Below, one piece after another: positions 8,754 to 17,318 of a stretch of 33,469 bases of DNA. The notes below the pieces were generated by a model that saw nothing but the letters and a program-made list of their open reading frames with translations, searched no databases and was not told where the DNA came from. The stretch covers positions 1 to 33,469 of the forward strand of contig JAADHK010000094.1 in assembly GCA_013151835.1 (NCBI GenBank), in the 5' to 3' direction. This DNA is from Deltaproteobacteria bacterium. GTDB lineage: Bacteria; Desulfobacterota; Desulfobacteria; Desulfobacterales; Desulfosalsimonadaceae. The translations under genes and the position numbers were made by a program. Position 1 is the first letter of the stretch. Each line of letters starts with the position of its first letter.

Positions 8754-8775
8754 TCCCGGTAATTTTCCAAAACCC

Positions 8776-8805
8776 CTCGTTCCCACACGCCAGCGCGGGA
8801 ACGAG
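8776..8805. repeat. Inverted repeat with 12-base loop
   Basis: CTCGTTCCC at 8776-8784 pairs exactly with GGGAACGAG at 8797-8805, with a 12-base loop. It lies downstream of topA on its transcribed strand. Without a following T-run it may be a dispersed hairpin or a processing/stability element rather than an intrinsic terminator. Sequences of the form CGTTCCCACGC...GCGTGGGAACG are common intergenic hairpins in proteobacterial genomes, from general knowledge. Confidence 0.45.
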
Positions 8806-8842
8806 AAACAGTCCATAGTCCATGGTCCCCAATCACCAGTTT

Positions 8843-11128
8843 CTATTCCGTGGTCACTTGTTTCTTGAACCCGCATGCCTCATTCAAACACTTCAATATC
8901 CTGCCTTCCCGCTTGGTCTCTTTTTCCACCATAAAATCGGCGTCGCATTGCGGGCATTTTTCAGCAACAGGCCTGTCCCAGAGCGCATAGCTGCATTCCG
9001 GATATTTATTGCACCCGTAAAAGACCTTGCCCCGCCGGGATTTTTTTTCAACAATTTCCCCATTGCACCCTTTTTCCGGGCATTTCACGCCCGTGGAAGG
9101 CCCTTTTCCGTTTGACTGCAACGAGCGGGTATTCTTACATTCCGGATAACCGGAACAGGATAAAAACCCGCCGTATTTCCCCTGCCTGACCTGCATGGGC
9201 ATGCCGCACTTTTCGCAAACCTGGCCCTCTGCCTCGGCAACAGCCGGCTCTTCAATCGTAACACGGCCCTTTTCATCCCGGGTATAATTTCTGGTATACC
9301 TGCATTCAGGATACCCCTCGCACGCAAGAAACGGACCGTTTTTGCCTACCTTGATCCTGAGTTTCTTGCCGCATTCGGGACAATCAAGCCCTGAAACAAG
9401 ACCCAGCCCCTTGACGCTCTGCATCTTTTCTGCGGCGGTTTCAATCCGTTTTCCAAACACCTCATAAAATTTGCCCAAAAGCTTTTGTGCATTTATCTTT
9501 CCCGCTTCCACAAAGTCCAGGTCGTTTTCCATATTGGCAGTAAAATCGACATCCAGGATATCCGGAAAATTTTCCACCAGAAGATCCGTCACGATAAAGC
9601 CGAGTTCACTGGGCTTAAAATACGCCTTCACAACCTCCACATAACCCTTTTCGCGGATTGTGGTAAGTATGTTCGCATAGGTGCTTGGCCTGCCTATGCC
9701 ATTTTCCTCCAGGGCCTTGACAAGGGACGCCTCGGAATATCTGGGAGGCGGCTGGGTGAAATGCTGTTTCGGCTCCAGGCGTATGAGGTCAAGCGCCTCG
9801 CCTGTTTCAAGATCGGGAAGTCTGGCTTTATTGTTTTCCCCTTTTGCGGCATCCAGGTCATCGGCGCTCTGGTACAGGGTTAAAAACCCGGGAAAGCGGA
9901 CGGTCGATCCGGTTGCGGAAAAAGTGTATTTTCCGGCCGCGATCAATATGGATTTCTGGTCGATCAGGGCCTGGGCCATCTGGGAGGCCACAAACCGCTT
10001 CCAGATAAGCGTGTACAATGCAAGCTGATCCCTCGACAAAAATGGAGTTACGGATTCCGGGGTATTAAATACCGAAGTGGGCCGTATGGCCTCATGGGCG
10101 TCCTGGGTCCGGTTCTTATTCTTAAAAAACCGGGGCCGTTCCAGGGCGTATTCAGGACCAAACCGCTTGGCAATCAGGTTCTGCGCTTCTCCTGCAGCCT
10201 CGGCTGAAATCCGGATGGAGTCCGTACGCATGTAGGTTATCAGGCCAACGGCCCCCTGTGCGCCCAACTCAACACCTTCATAGAGCTGCTGGGCCACACT
10301 CATGGCCTTTTTGGCGGAAAACCGTAGTTTTCGGATCGCCTCCTGCTGAAGCTTGCTGGTGGTAAACGGTGGATAGGGATTTTTTTTAATGGTTTTTTTA
10401 TTTATCTTTTCAACGATATATTTAGCAACGGACAGGGTTTTAACAATATCGCCGGATTCAGTTCCATTTTTAATCGATATTTTCTTGCCCTTGTGTTTTA
10501 CAAGCTTTGCGGGAAATTGAGGCGGATTTTTTCCGGAAAGCAACGCTGTAATCGACCAGTATTCCTCGGGTTCAAACGCGTAAATGGCCCGCTCCCGGTC
10601 GCAGATCATACGCACGGCAACCGACTGGACCCGGCCTGCGGAAAGACCGTATTTTATCTTTTTCCATAATATCGGCGATATCTGGTAGCCCACGAGCCTG
10701 TCTAAAATCCGCCGTGTCTGCTGTGCGCGATACTTGTTTTCATCCAGATCCATGGACTGTTTAAGTGATGTAAGCACGGCCTTTTTGGTCAGCTCGTGAA
10801 ACAGAACCCGATGGAATTTGCGCCCCTTTTTTTTCAGCACTTCGGCGGTGTGCCATGCAATGGCCTCACCCTCGCGGTCCGGGTCGGGCGCAAGAAAAAT
10901 TTCATCCGCATTGGCCGCAGCTGTCTTCAATGCCCGGATCACCTTCTGCTTGCCCGGCACGGTGACATATTTAGGGGCAAAGCCGTCTTCAATGTCAATT
11001 CCTATTTCCCGCTGGGGGAGATCTTTTATATGGCCCACGGTCGCGGCGACGTTATACCCCGACCCGACGTATTTTTTTATGGTCTTCACCTTGGTGGGTG
11101 ATTCCACCACAATCAAAGGTTTGCTCAC
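8843..11128 (-). CDS. topA: DNA topoisomerase I
   Basis: Type IA topoisomerase, 761 residues, which relaxes negative supercoils through a 5'-phosphotyrosine. The TOPRIM domain is at the N-terminus (PLIVVESPTKVKTIKKYVG, then LAPDPDREGEAIAWH with the acidic metal-binding DPDREG). The central gate domains carry RRILDRLVGYQISPILW and the active-site tyrosine at about residue 299 in LITYMRTDS. The C-terminus has four zinc-ribbon modules between about 595 and 755 (CPECGKKL...CEGYPEC, CEKCGMPM...CSGYPEC, CPEKGCNG...CNKYPEC, CPQCDADF...CLNEACG), all with cysteines intact. The start codon is GTG, overlapping the dprA stop as GTGA at 11125-11128, so the two are translationally coupled. It is the last gene of the rng-yajC-secDF-dprA-topA cluster. 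dprA-topA adjacency is widespread in bacteria. Confidence 0.97.
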   Translation of the reverse strand: MSKPLIVVESPTKVKTIKKYVGSGYNVAATVGHIKDLPQREIGIDIEDGFAPKYVTVPGKQKVIRALKTAAANADEIFLAPDPDREGEAIAWHTAEVLKKKGRKFHRVLFHELTKKAVLTSLKQSMDLDENKYRAQQTRRILDRLVGYQISPILWKKIKYGLSAGRVQSVAVRMICDRERAIYAFEPEEYWSITALLSGKNPPQFPAKLVKHKGKKISIKNGTESGDIVKTLSVAKYIVEKINKKTIKKNPYPPFTTSKLQQEAIRKLRFSAKKAMSVAQQLYEGVELGAQGAVGLITYMRTDSIRISAEAAGEAQNLIAKRFGPEYALERPRFFKNKNRTQDAHEAIRPTSVFNTPESVTPFLSRDQLALYTLIWKRFVASQMAQALIDQKSILIAAGKYTFSATGSTVRFPGFLTLYQSADDLDAAKGENNKARLPDLETGEALDLIRLEPKQHFTQPPPRYSEASLVKALEENGIGRPSTYANILTTIREKGYVEVVKAYFKPSELGFIVTDLLVENFPDILDVDFTANMENDLDFVEAGKINAQKLLGKFYEVFGKRIETAAEKMQSVKGLGLVSGLDCPECGKKLRIKVGKNGPFLACEGYPECRYTRNYTRDEKGRVTIEEPAVAEAEGQVCEKCGMPMQVRQGKYGGFLSCSGYPECKNTRSLQSNGKGPSTGVKCPEKGCNGEIVEKKSRRGKVFYGCNKYPECSYALWDRPVAEKCPQCDADFMVEKETKREGRILKCLNEACGFKKQVTTE

Positions 11129-12288
11129 GCTTTATCTCCGCTTGAAGAAAAATATTTACCGGGCGTCTGGACTGCCAGCCCCTTTAATTCCAGGTCGAAA
11201 AGAAGGGCCGAAAGACCGGCCGTATCCATGGAAAGTTTGCGGCCCAGTTCGTCTATTTGAATCGGATACGGGTCGAGCGCAGCAAGAACCTTTTGTTCGG
11301 ATTCGTTAAGTGCGCTCGTATCGCCCGATTCCTGCCGGTGATCCCGGCCATGATCTTTTGCAGAGCTTACGGAAAATCCGGACGGAAGAAACTGGCCCAG
11401 CTCCTCCATGATGTCCCCTGCCCGCTCAACGAGTTTTGCGCCCTGCTTTAAAAGCAGGTGGGTGCCTGCGCTTTTAAATGAATTAATGTTTCCGGGTACG
11501 GCAAAAACCTCGCGCCCCTGCTCGGCCGCAAGCCTTGCCGTAATAAGGGAACCGCTTCGGACCGCTGCTTCCACCACCACCACGCCCATGCTCATCCCCG
11601 AAATAATCCGGTTCCTGGCCGGGAAATTATAGGAATTGGGCTCCTCTGTGATCGGAAACTCGGACAGCACGGCCCCGCTTTTTGAAATATCTCCGTAGAG
11701 CCCCCTGTTCTCGGGCGGATAAACCACCGAAAGGCCGGAGCCCAGCACCGCAATAGTTTTCCCTTCCGCCGACAGCGCCCCGCCGTGCGCTGCGGAGTCG
11801 ATCCCCCGGGCCATTCCGGAAACAATAGTAATGCCCATTTTCGTAAGATCCGCTGCAAGACGCCGGGCCATGGTTATTCCGTAGCGGGTGGGATTTCGGG
11901 TGCCTACAATGGCCAAAGGGAAAAAATCGGTCGGAAGTTGTCCTGATACATAGAGGAATGGCGGAGGATCGGCAATTTCCCGCAAAAGGGTCGGATAATT
12001 CCGGTCCGTATACGTTATAATCGTAAATCCTTTTTCCGCAGCCGAATCTATTTCTTGGAGTATGTCGTCATGGACCCGGGCCTTTAAAATCCCTGAAACA
12101 ACCCGCAGGCTTATCCCCTCTATGGCGGCAAGCTCGGATTTTTTCGCGTGCAAAACCGCGTCCGGGCTGCCGAAACAATCAATAAGCCGCTTGCAGGCGA
12201 GGTTCCCCGCACCCGGAACACCCTTTAATACAAACCAGGAGCAAAGCCTTTTTCTGTCTTCAGCTCCGATCATCGCCCCGCCCGCCAT
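11125..12288 (-). CDS. dprA: DNA processing protein DprA (Smf)
   Basis: About 387 residues from the chosen ATG. DprA binds incoming single-stranded DNA and loads RecA during natural transformation; it is also kept in species not known to be competent. Visible regions: an N-terminal helix-hairpin-helix/SAM-like part (PGAGNLACKRLIDCFGS), the Rossmann-like DprA core (LAIVGTRNPTRYG, IVSGMARGIDSAAHGGAL, TIAVLGSGLSVVYPPEN, SYNFPARNRIISGMS, LITARLAAEQGREVFAVPG) and a C-terminal winged helix at about 325-385 (LNESEQKVLAAL...IDELGRKL). Start choice: an in-frame TTG at 12357 would overlap secF and has no ribosome site. The ATG at 12288 lies ten bases after the secF stop; a second ATG at 12273, preceded by GGGCGGGG, is equally possible. 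The reading frame overlaps topA by four bases. Confidence 0.93.
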   Translation of the reverse strand: MAGGAMIGAEDRKRLCSWFVLKGVPGAGNLACKRLIDCFGSPDAVLHAKKSELAAIEGISLRVVSGILKARVHDDILQEIDSAAEKGFTIITYTDRNYPTLLREIADPPPFLYVSGQLPTDFFPLAIVGTRNPTRYGITMARRLAADLTKMGITIVSGMARGIDSAAHGGALSAEGKTIAVLGSGLSVVYPPENRGLYGDISKSGAVLSEFPITEEPNSYNFPARNRIISGMSMGVVVVEAAVRSGSLITARLAAEQGREVFAVPGNINSFKSAGTHLLLKQGAKLVERAGDIMEELGQFLPSGFSVSSAKDHGRDHRQESGDTSALNESEQKVLAALDPYPIQIDELGRKLSMDTAGLSALLFDLELKGLAVQTPGKYFSSSGDKA

Positions 12289-12298
12289 GGTTGGAAAA

Positions 12299-13372
12299 TT
12301 ACGTGGAAGCGACCGCCCCGGCCTTTTCAGGCGCAGCGCCAGTTGAAGTCCCCTCAAGAAACAAAAGGACCGGACTGGCCACGTAAACAGAGGAATAGGT
12401 GCCGACCACGATGCCTATAATCAATGCGAATGAAAAGTCGTGAATAATGTCGCCGCCCAGGAAAAAGAGACATATCAACACCACCAGGGTCGTGGCTGAT
12501 GTAAGGATGGTCCGGCTCAGAGTCTCGTTTATGCTCCTGTTGATGTTGACATCAAGGGGCCGCCGGCTATAGCGGTTCGTATTTTCCCTGATACGGTCAA
12601 ACACGATGATGGTGTCGTTTAAGGAATACCCGACAATCGTAAGCAGCGCGGCGATAATCGGCAGAGTGAACTCCTTTCCCAAAAGGGAAAAAATACCCAC
12701 AGTGATGGTCACGTCATGGATCAGGGCGACAATGGCCCCCATGGCGAACTTGAGCCGTAATTGCCAAAAAAGCAAAAGACTCACAAGAAGCGCCACCGCT
12801 ATCAGGAGGGGAATACTCACGGAAAAAAGGGAGAAAAAATAGACCACGCCGATCAAAAGGCCCGCCATGACGGCGCTTACCATCCACTTCTGTTCAAAGC
12901 GGCCTGATATATAGATGGTTATAAAAAGGAGCGCGTAAAAGAGCGCGAAAAGCGCCTTTTCCCTCAGGGTCTGTCCGACCTTTGGGCCCACCATCTCGAT
13001 GCGCCTGATGTCCACTTTCGCGCCGGTTGATTTTGAAATAGCGGACGAGACCTCTTCCTTGAAATTCTCGTCATTGGTGAGCGCCTGATTCGTGCGGATC
13101 AGGTATTCATGATGGGAGGCATCACCGAACTGCTGCACGGCGGATCCTTTGAGCCGGATTGTTTCAAGCCCGTTCTTGATTTTGTCGATGGCCACGGGCT
13201 GTTTGAATTTTACCTGAACAATGGTGCCGCCCTTGAAATCAATACCGAATTTCGGACCGTGATGGATGACAAGCGAGATAATACCCACGAGGATCAGAAT
13301 CAGGGAGCAGGTGATCGCAATATACCGTTTCCCTACAAAATCCAAATCGATTCCTGGTTTTATAAACTCCAT
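12299..13372 (-). CDS. secF: Protein translocase subunit SecF
   Basis: 357 residues. SecF joins SecD to drive late steps of Sec-dependent export using the proton motive force. It shows the family layout: an N-terminal TM (YIAITCSLILILVGIISLVI), the conserved GIDFKGGTIVQVKF strand, a first periplasmic domain of about 110 residues, then five TM helices from about residue 135 including LTIVGYSLNDTIIVFDRIRE and NETLSRTILTSATTLVV. Those two are the SecF signatures in TM4 and TM5. The start is ATG with AAAGGG nine bases upstream. It follows secD after 15 bases in one minus-strand operon. Length is slightly longer than the E. coli protein (323), within the normal range. Confidence 0.96.
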   Translation of the reverse strand: MEFIKPGIDLDFVGKRYIAITCSLILILVGIISLVIHHGPKFGIDFKGGTIVQVKFKQPVAIDKIKNGLETIRLKGSAVQQFGDASHHEYLIRTNQALTNDENFKEEVSSAISKSTGAKVDIRRIEMVGPKVGQTLREKALFALFYALLFITIYISGRFEQKWMVSAVMAGLLIGVVYFFSLFSVSIPLLIAVALLVSLLLFWQLRLKFAMGAIVALIHDVTITVGIFSLLGKEFTLPIIAALLTIVGYSLNDTIIVFDRIRENTNRYSRRPLDVNINRSINETLSRTILTSATTLVVLICLFFLGGDIIHDFSFALIIGIVVGTYSSVYVASPVLLFLEGTSTGAAPEKAGAVAST

Positions 13373-13387
13373 GGAAAAATACCCTTT

Positions 13388-14956
13388 CTATATACTTAAG
13401 GTTTTCATGCCCTTTATATCATAGAGATATTCGAAGATCACCTTGCAAACGACAAGTGCGGTAAAAAGGCTTGCAATCACACCGAGGCTCAAGGTTACCG
13501 CAAAGCCCTTTATCGGGCCGGTGCCGAACTGGTAAAGAACCAGAGCCGCGATCAGGGTCGTGACATTCGCATCCAGAACAGTCACGGTCGCCCGGTCAAA
13601 CCCGGCGGCAATGGAGGCCATGGGGGTCTTGCCCAGCCTCCTCTCCTCTCTTATCCTCTCGAAAATAATTACATTGGCGTCGACCGCCATGCCGATGGTA
13701 AGGATAATACCGGCCATGCCGGGGAGCGTGAGTGTTGCCTGGAATGCCGCAAGTCCGGCCCCGATCAAAACAATGTTAAGCAGTAACGCGATATCCGCGA
13801 TTAAGCCTGCCAGCATGTAATAAACCGCCATAAACACGACCACCAGCACGCCGCCCACGGCCATGGAAATAATCCCCTTGTTTATGGAATCCTTTCCAAG
13901 GGAGGGGCCCACGGTCCGCTCCTCTATGATTTTAACGGGCGCGGGCAATGCGCCCGCCCGCAGGACAATGGCAAGGTCATGGGCCTCGTCCATGGAAAAG
14001 CTGCCTGTGATACGGGCCGAACCACCGGAAATCCGCTCCTGAATAACAGGGGCCGAATAGACCTTTTTATCAAGCACGATTGCCAGCCGCTTTTTTACAT
14101 TCGCTCCCGTGACCTGCTCGAAAATCCTCCCCCCCACCTTGTCGAACTCAATGGAGACATAAGGCTCGTTGTACTGGGACTCAATCGAAACACGGGCGTC
14201 TTTTAAATGCTCGCCTGAAAGCAGGACACGCTTATGTACGAGATATGCCTTTTTTTGGCCTTTTGAACGCTTGTCGCTCTCATAAAGGATCTCGTCCCCG
14301 GGCGGCACATGCCCCTCAAGGGCCTTTTGCAGATCACCGGTTTCGTCTAAAAGCTTGAATTCAAGCTGCGCTGTCTTGCCGATCAGGGCCTTGGCCCTAC
14401 GGGTGTCTTTTACGCCCGGGAGCTGGATGAGAATCCTCCGGTCACCCTGGAGCCTTATATCCGGTTCGCTCACCCCGAACTGGTCGATCCGGTTCCGTAT
14501 GGTTTCAAGGGCCTGCTGTACTGTATCGGCTTCCATTTTCCGCACGGCGCTGTCCTTTAAGGCCGCCTTGATCATGATCTTTCCGTTCTCACGGCTCATG
14601 GACAAAACAGACATGTCCGGATAATTTTTCTCCAATAGCGATTTAAACGTATCCACATCATCTTCGCCGAAAAGCTCGACCGAAATCAAGTTGTTGCCGG
14701 TACCGGTAATCCCGCCGTGCCTGATTTTGTTTTCACGGAGCAGCGTCTTTAACTCGCTGCGGGTCCGGTCCATCGTGTTTAAAACCGCCTTTTCAGCCTG
14801 GACCTCAAGGGCAAGGTGCATCCCTCCCTGGAGATCCAGCCCGAGGTTTATCTGTTTATGCGGCCATAAACCGGGCTTGAACGTCGGGATCACATAGACA
14901 ACAGCGGCTATCACCACTGCGGCCACTATCAGCGCACGCCATACAATACTCTTCAA
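13388..14956 (-). CDS. secD: Protein translocase subunit SecD
   Basis: 522 residues, typical for the shorter non-enteric SecD. One N-terminal TM, then the signature LGLDLQGGMHLALEV, a large periplasmic region (P1) up to about residue 340 with RNRIDQFGVSEPDIRLQG and GRRILIQLPGV-like strands, and a C-terminal bundle of five TMs carrying MAVDANVIIFERIREE and ATVTVLDANVTTLIAA. Function: membrane partner of SecF and YajC in protein export. The frame begins with a TTG codon (MKSIVWRA), with GAGGG eight bases upstream; an overlapping ATG at -7 is out of frame. It is separated from yajC by 121 bases that hold no other gene. Confidence 0.95.
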   Translation of the reverse strand: MKSIVWRALIVAAVVIAAVVYVIPTFKPGLWPHKQINLGLDLQGGMHLALEVQAEKAVLNTMDRTRSELKTLLRENKIRHGGITGTGNNLISVELFGEDDVDTFKSLLEKNYPDMSVLSMSRENGKIMIKAALKDSAVRKMEADTVQQALETIRNRIDQFGVSEPDIRLQGDRRILIQLPGVKDTRRAKALIGKTAQLEFKLLDETGDLQKALEGHVPPGDEILYESDKRSKGQKKAYLVHKRVLLSGEHLKDARVSIESQYNEPYVSIEFDKVGGRIFEQVTGANVKKRLAIVLDKKVYSAPVIQERISGGSARITGSFSMDEAHDLAIVLRAGALPAPVKIIEERTVGPSLGKDSINKGIISMAVGGVLVVVFMAVYYMLAGLIADIALLLNIVLIGAGLAAFQATLTLPGMAGIILTIGMAVDANVIIFERIREERRLGKTPMASIAAGFDRATVTVLDANVTTLIAALVLYQFGTGPIKGFAVTLSLGVIASLFTALVVCKVIFEYLYDIKGMKTLSI

Positions 14957-15077
14957 AACGCATTCCCTCTCATGTCGAAATATATGGTTAATCCGATATT
15001 TTTTACGGGTCGCCCGGTTTGTCCGGATAAAACGGGATTACTTGTAGCATCAGGCATTCCGGTAAATCAAGTGCTAT

Positions 15078-15416
15078 TTATTTTTTCGCCCCTTGCGGCG
15101 GAGCCGGCCGGTTCAGATCGGCGATACTTCCGCGGGTTACCTTGATTTTGACCTTATCCGCCACCTCGATGGTCGCAATTCTTTCGTTTAAATTCGTGAT
15201 CACCCCTATGATCCCGCCGTTTGTGATTACGGGGTCGCCTTTTTTCAGGTTGTTTATCATCTCCTGGTGGTCCTTTGCCTTTTTCTGCTGGGGCCGGATC
15301 AGGAGGAAATAGAAAATCACGAACATCAGGATAATGGGGATAAACGCCTCCAGGCCACCTCCCCCGCCTCCCTGGCCGGGCTGTGTACCCATTGCATGTG
15401 CTAAATCAGAAAACAT
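15078..15416 (-). CDS. yajC: Preprotein translocase subunit YajC
   Basis: 112 residues. A short periplasmic N-terminus with a glycine-rich run (GQGGGGGGLEA), one TM helix at about 26-44 (FIPIILMFVIFYFLLI), the family signature RPQQKKAKDHQEMINNLKKGD immediately after it, and a small cytoplasmic beta domain (VITNGGIIGVITNLNE, IATIEVADKVKIKVTRGSI). YajC associates with SecDF in the holotranslocon. Strong AAGGAG five bases before the ATG. It stands between rng (20 bases upstream) and secD on the minus strand, matching the usual yajC-secD-secF order. Confidence 0.96.
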   Translation of the reverse strand: MFSDLAHAMGTQPGQGGGGGGLEAFIPIILMFVIFYFLLIRPQQKKAKDHQEMINNLKKGDPVITNGGIIGVITNLNERIATIEVADKVKIKVTRGSIADLNRPAPPQGAKK

Positions 15417-15436
15417 AATTTCTCCTTATAAATAAT

Positions 15437-16897
15437 CTATTCATATTCTATCCTGCTCTCGCCCGAAAGAAGCGAGGGATCGGATTCTATGTTCACAGAA
15501 ATCTTTCGCCTGATTTCAAGATCTAAAAGTTCTCTTTTCTTCCGGTTTAAAAGATAGTTTGAAACCTCCGGCGAAAGCCGGCCTTTTACTGCGGTAATTT
15601 CATTTTTAAGCGTTTCAAGCCGAAGCCTGCGCAAAAAGCTCAGGCCCTGTGATTCCACGGACTGAACAACACCCTTGCCATGGCAATAACGGCAGTTTTC
15701 AAAATTAAGGGTCCGTATGGACGGATTGATCCGCTGCCTCGACATCTCAATAAGACCGAAACGGGACAGCCGGCCGACCTTGCTCCTGGCCCGGTCGGGC
15801 TTAAGATTGGCCTTTAACGCCTGTTCCACCTTTATTTTATTTTTACGGTCCCGCATATCAATAAAATCGATGACAATCAACCCCCCGAAATCTCTTAACC
15901 GTAATTGCCGGGCCACCTCCTCGGCAGCCTCGAGATTGGTTGAAAGGGCCGTTTCCTCTATGGATTTTTTCTTTGTGGACCGGCCGGAATTAACGTCAAT
16001 GGAAACCAGCGCCTCGGTCTGTTCAATGACGATGGAACCGCCGGACTTGAGATTCACCCGATTTTCAAAAATGGAGGCGATCTGATCCTCAAGCTGATGT
16101 TTCGTAAAAATGGGCTTGTCGGACTGATATCTCTTGATACGCTTCGCCTGCTGAGGGGATACCAGTTTTACAAATTCGCGCACTTCCTGAAAGACCGCGT
16201 CATCGTCTATGAGCACCTCCGTCACATCCGTGGACAGGGAATCCCGTATGGACCTGACCGAAAGGCTCTTATCCTTATATAAAAGGCAGGGCGCTTTCTC
16301 TTTTACGGCCTTTTGCTTGATACTCTTCCACAGGCGCATCAACGCCTGGAAATCCTTGGATATGGCCGTCTTGGTGGCTCCGGACCCGGCGGTACGGAAA
16401 ATCATCCCGAAGCCTTCCGGAATTTTTAACTTTGCCGCGATATCCTTCAGGCGTTTCCGCTCGGCCTCATCCTCTATCTTGCGCGATACACCAATTGTCT
16501 TGCTGCCCGGCATTAGCACAAGGTGTCGGCCCGGCAGGGAGATAAAAGTGGTCAGTTGGGAACCCTTTTCCATGATCGGATCATTTGTGATCTGGACAAT
16601 GAGTTCCTGGCCCTTGCGCAAAATTGTCTTAAACCGCTGCTCTCCTGAAGGGTCATCCTGAAAATAATCGGGATGAACCTCCTGTTTCTGTAAAAATCCG
16701 TTCCGTTCGGCGCCGTAATCCACGAACAGAGCCTGGAGACTCGGCTCCACCCTGGATACAATCGCCTTGTAAATATTGCCCCGGGTAATCTCCCGTGCCG
16801 TGGTCTCTATATTAAACTCTTCAAGGCGGCCGTCGGTAACTTTTGCGATACGGCATTCATCGCTGTCCACCGCGTTTATCAATATTTTACTGCTCAT
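15437..16897 (-). CDS. rng: Ribonuclease G / E family endoribonuclease
   Basis: 486 residues from ATG 16897, close to RNase G (489 in E. coli) and without the long C-terminal scaffold of RNase E. It cuts single-stranded RNA and matures 16S rRNA 5' ends. The S1 RNA-binding domain is at about 20-120 (RGNIYKAIVSRVEPSLQALF, VDYGAERNGFL). The catalytic DNase-I-like region carries Asp301 (VSIDVNSG) and Asp344 in VIDFIDM, the two acidic metal ligands of the family. The CRYCHG motif at about 395-405 is the zinc-link CxxC used for dimerisation. An earlier in-frame start at 16954 is possible, but AGAGGAACA directly precedes the ATG at 16897, and family alignments begin with this SSKILINA segment. First gene of the cluster running to topA. 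Confidence 0.94.
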   Translation of the reverse strand: MSSKILINAVDSDECRIAKVTDGRLEEFNIETTAREITRGNIYKAIVSRVEPSLQALFVDYGAERNGFLQKQEVHPDYFQDDPSGEQRFKTILRKGQELIVQITNDPIMEKGSQLTTFISLPGRHLVLMPGSKTIGVSRKIEDEAERKRLKDIAAKLKIPEGFGMIFRTAGSGATKTAISKDFQALMRLWKSIKQKAVKEKAPCLLYKDKSLSVRSIRDSLSTDVTEVLIDDDAVFQEVREFVKLVSPQQAKRIKRYQSDKPIFTKHQLEDQIASIFENRVNLKSGGSIVIEQTEALVSIDVNSGRSTKKKSIEETALSTNLEAAEEVARQLRLRDFGGLIVIDFIDMRDRKNKIKVEQALKANLKPDRARSKVGRLSRFGLIEMSRQRINPSIRTLNFENCRYCHGKGVVQSVESQGLSFLRRLRLETLKNEITAVKGRLSPEVSNYLLNRKKRELLDLEIRRKISVNIESDPSLLSGESRIEYE

Positions 16898-17040
16898 TGT
16901 TCCTCTTGTCTTCAAATGAATTTTGCCCGCATTCCTCTCCCGAAAGCCGGACACAGCGCCCGACCGAACAAGCGGCTCTTTGCCAACCCGTCATGGCGAA
17001 AACCATAAGAACAGGATATTACGGAATCTTTTGCTCATGA

Positions 17041-17069
17041 GGTATAGAAAATCAACAAAGACAAGTCAA
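17041..17069 (-). promoter_or_regulatory. Candidate sigma-70 promoter for the rng operon
   Basis: On the minus strand, TTGACT (17069-17064) is followed by a 17-base spacer and TATACC (17046-17041). The -35 box matches the consensus at five of six positions, the -10 at four. Transcription would start near 17034 and give a leader of about 137 bases before the rng ATG. This is a pattern match only. Confidence 0.4.
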
Positions 17070-17116
17070 TCGATTTCTATAACCCGCAATTTTAATTCCG
17101 GGCAAATTTCCACCAC

Positions 17117-17200
17117 GGGCGGGGATAAACCCCGCCCCTACCGCGGAACATTTCCCGGCGGGTGCAATACAAATCGCAGGGGCGGGGGTTATCCCCGCCC
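17117..17200. repeat. REP/iREP pair (BIME-like element), copy 2
   Basis: The left arm 17117-17141 is identical, base for base, to the left arm of copy 1 (2933-2957). The right arm 17176-17200 is its inverted copy with two changes: the leader GTAG has become GCAG, and the loop is GTTAT. The stems GGGCGGGG/CCCCGCCC are intact in both arms. The spacer is 34 bases, against 95 in copy 1. Located in the divergent rng-leuS gap. Confidence 0.75.
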
Positions 17201-17248
17201 ATTTCCGCTTACACTTGATATTTGTTTTTTACTATGACATGAACAACA

Positions 17249-17276
17249 GAAACAAGAGACAAGAAACAAGAGACAA
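17249..17276 (+). repeat. Two tandem copies of a 14-base unit
   Basis: GAAACAAGAGACAA occurs twice without a gap (17249-17262 and 17263-17276), 43 bases before the leuS start and thus probably within or just before its leader. A further partial GACAAG/GATAAA follows. It is purine-rich and weakly structured; function unknown. Confidence 0.5.
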
Positions 17277-17318
17277 GATAAAATTTGATTTTTATAATTC
17301 ATACAGGACACCTTTAAA

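Larger units (their letters stand above)
16898..17318. other. Divergent intergenic region between rng and leuS
   Basis: 421 bases without a gene. It holds a candidate rng promoter (17041-17069), the second REP/iREP pair (17117-17200) and a short tandem repeat (17249-17276) just before leuS. Short open frames across it encode the repeat arms and are not believable as proteins. I see no T-box features (no specifier-like stem or conserved antiterminator) ahead of leuS. Confidence 0.6.

Noticed and set aside
8556-8876. 106-residue minus-strand frame across the topA-TMTC gap
   Set aside because: It is made of the palindrome and hairpin translated through, and overlaps both real genes.
12289-12357. 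Longer DprA N-terminus from TTG 12357
   Set aside because: It would overlap secF by 59 bases, has no ribosome site, and the extra residues do not look like DprA.
16898-16954. Longer RNase G N-terminus from 16954
   Set aside because: The ATG at 16897 has AGAGGA directly upstream and gives the standard family start and length.
16898-17318. T-box riboswitch ahead of leuS
   Set aside because: The region is mostly a REP pair and a short purine-rich tandem repeat. No T-box antiterminator core or specifier stem could be seen, and such elements are rare outside Gram-positive bacteria.
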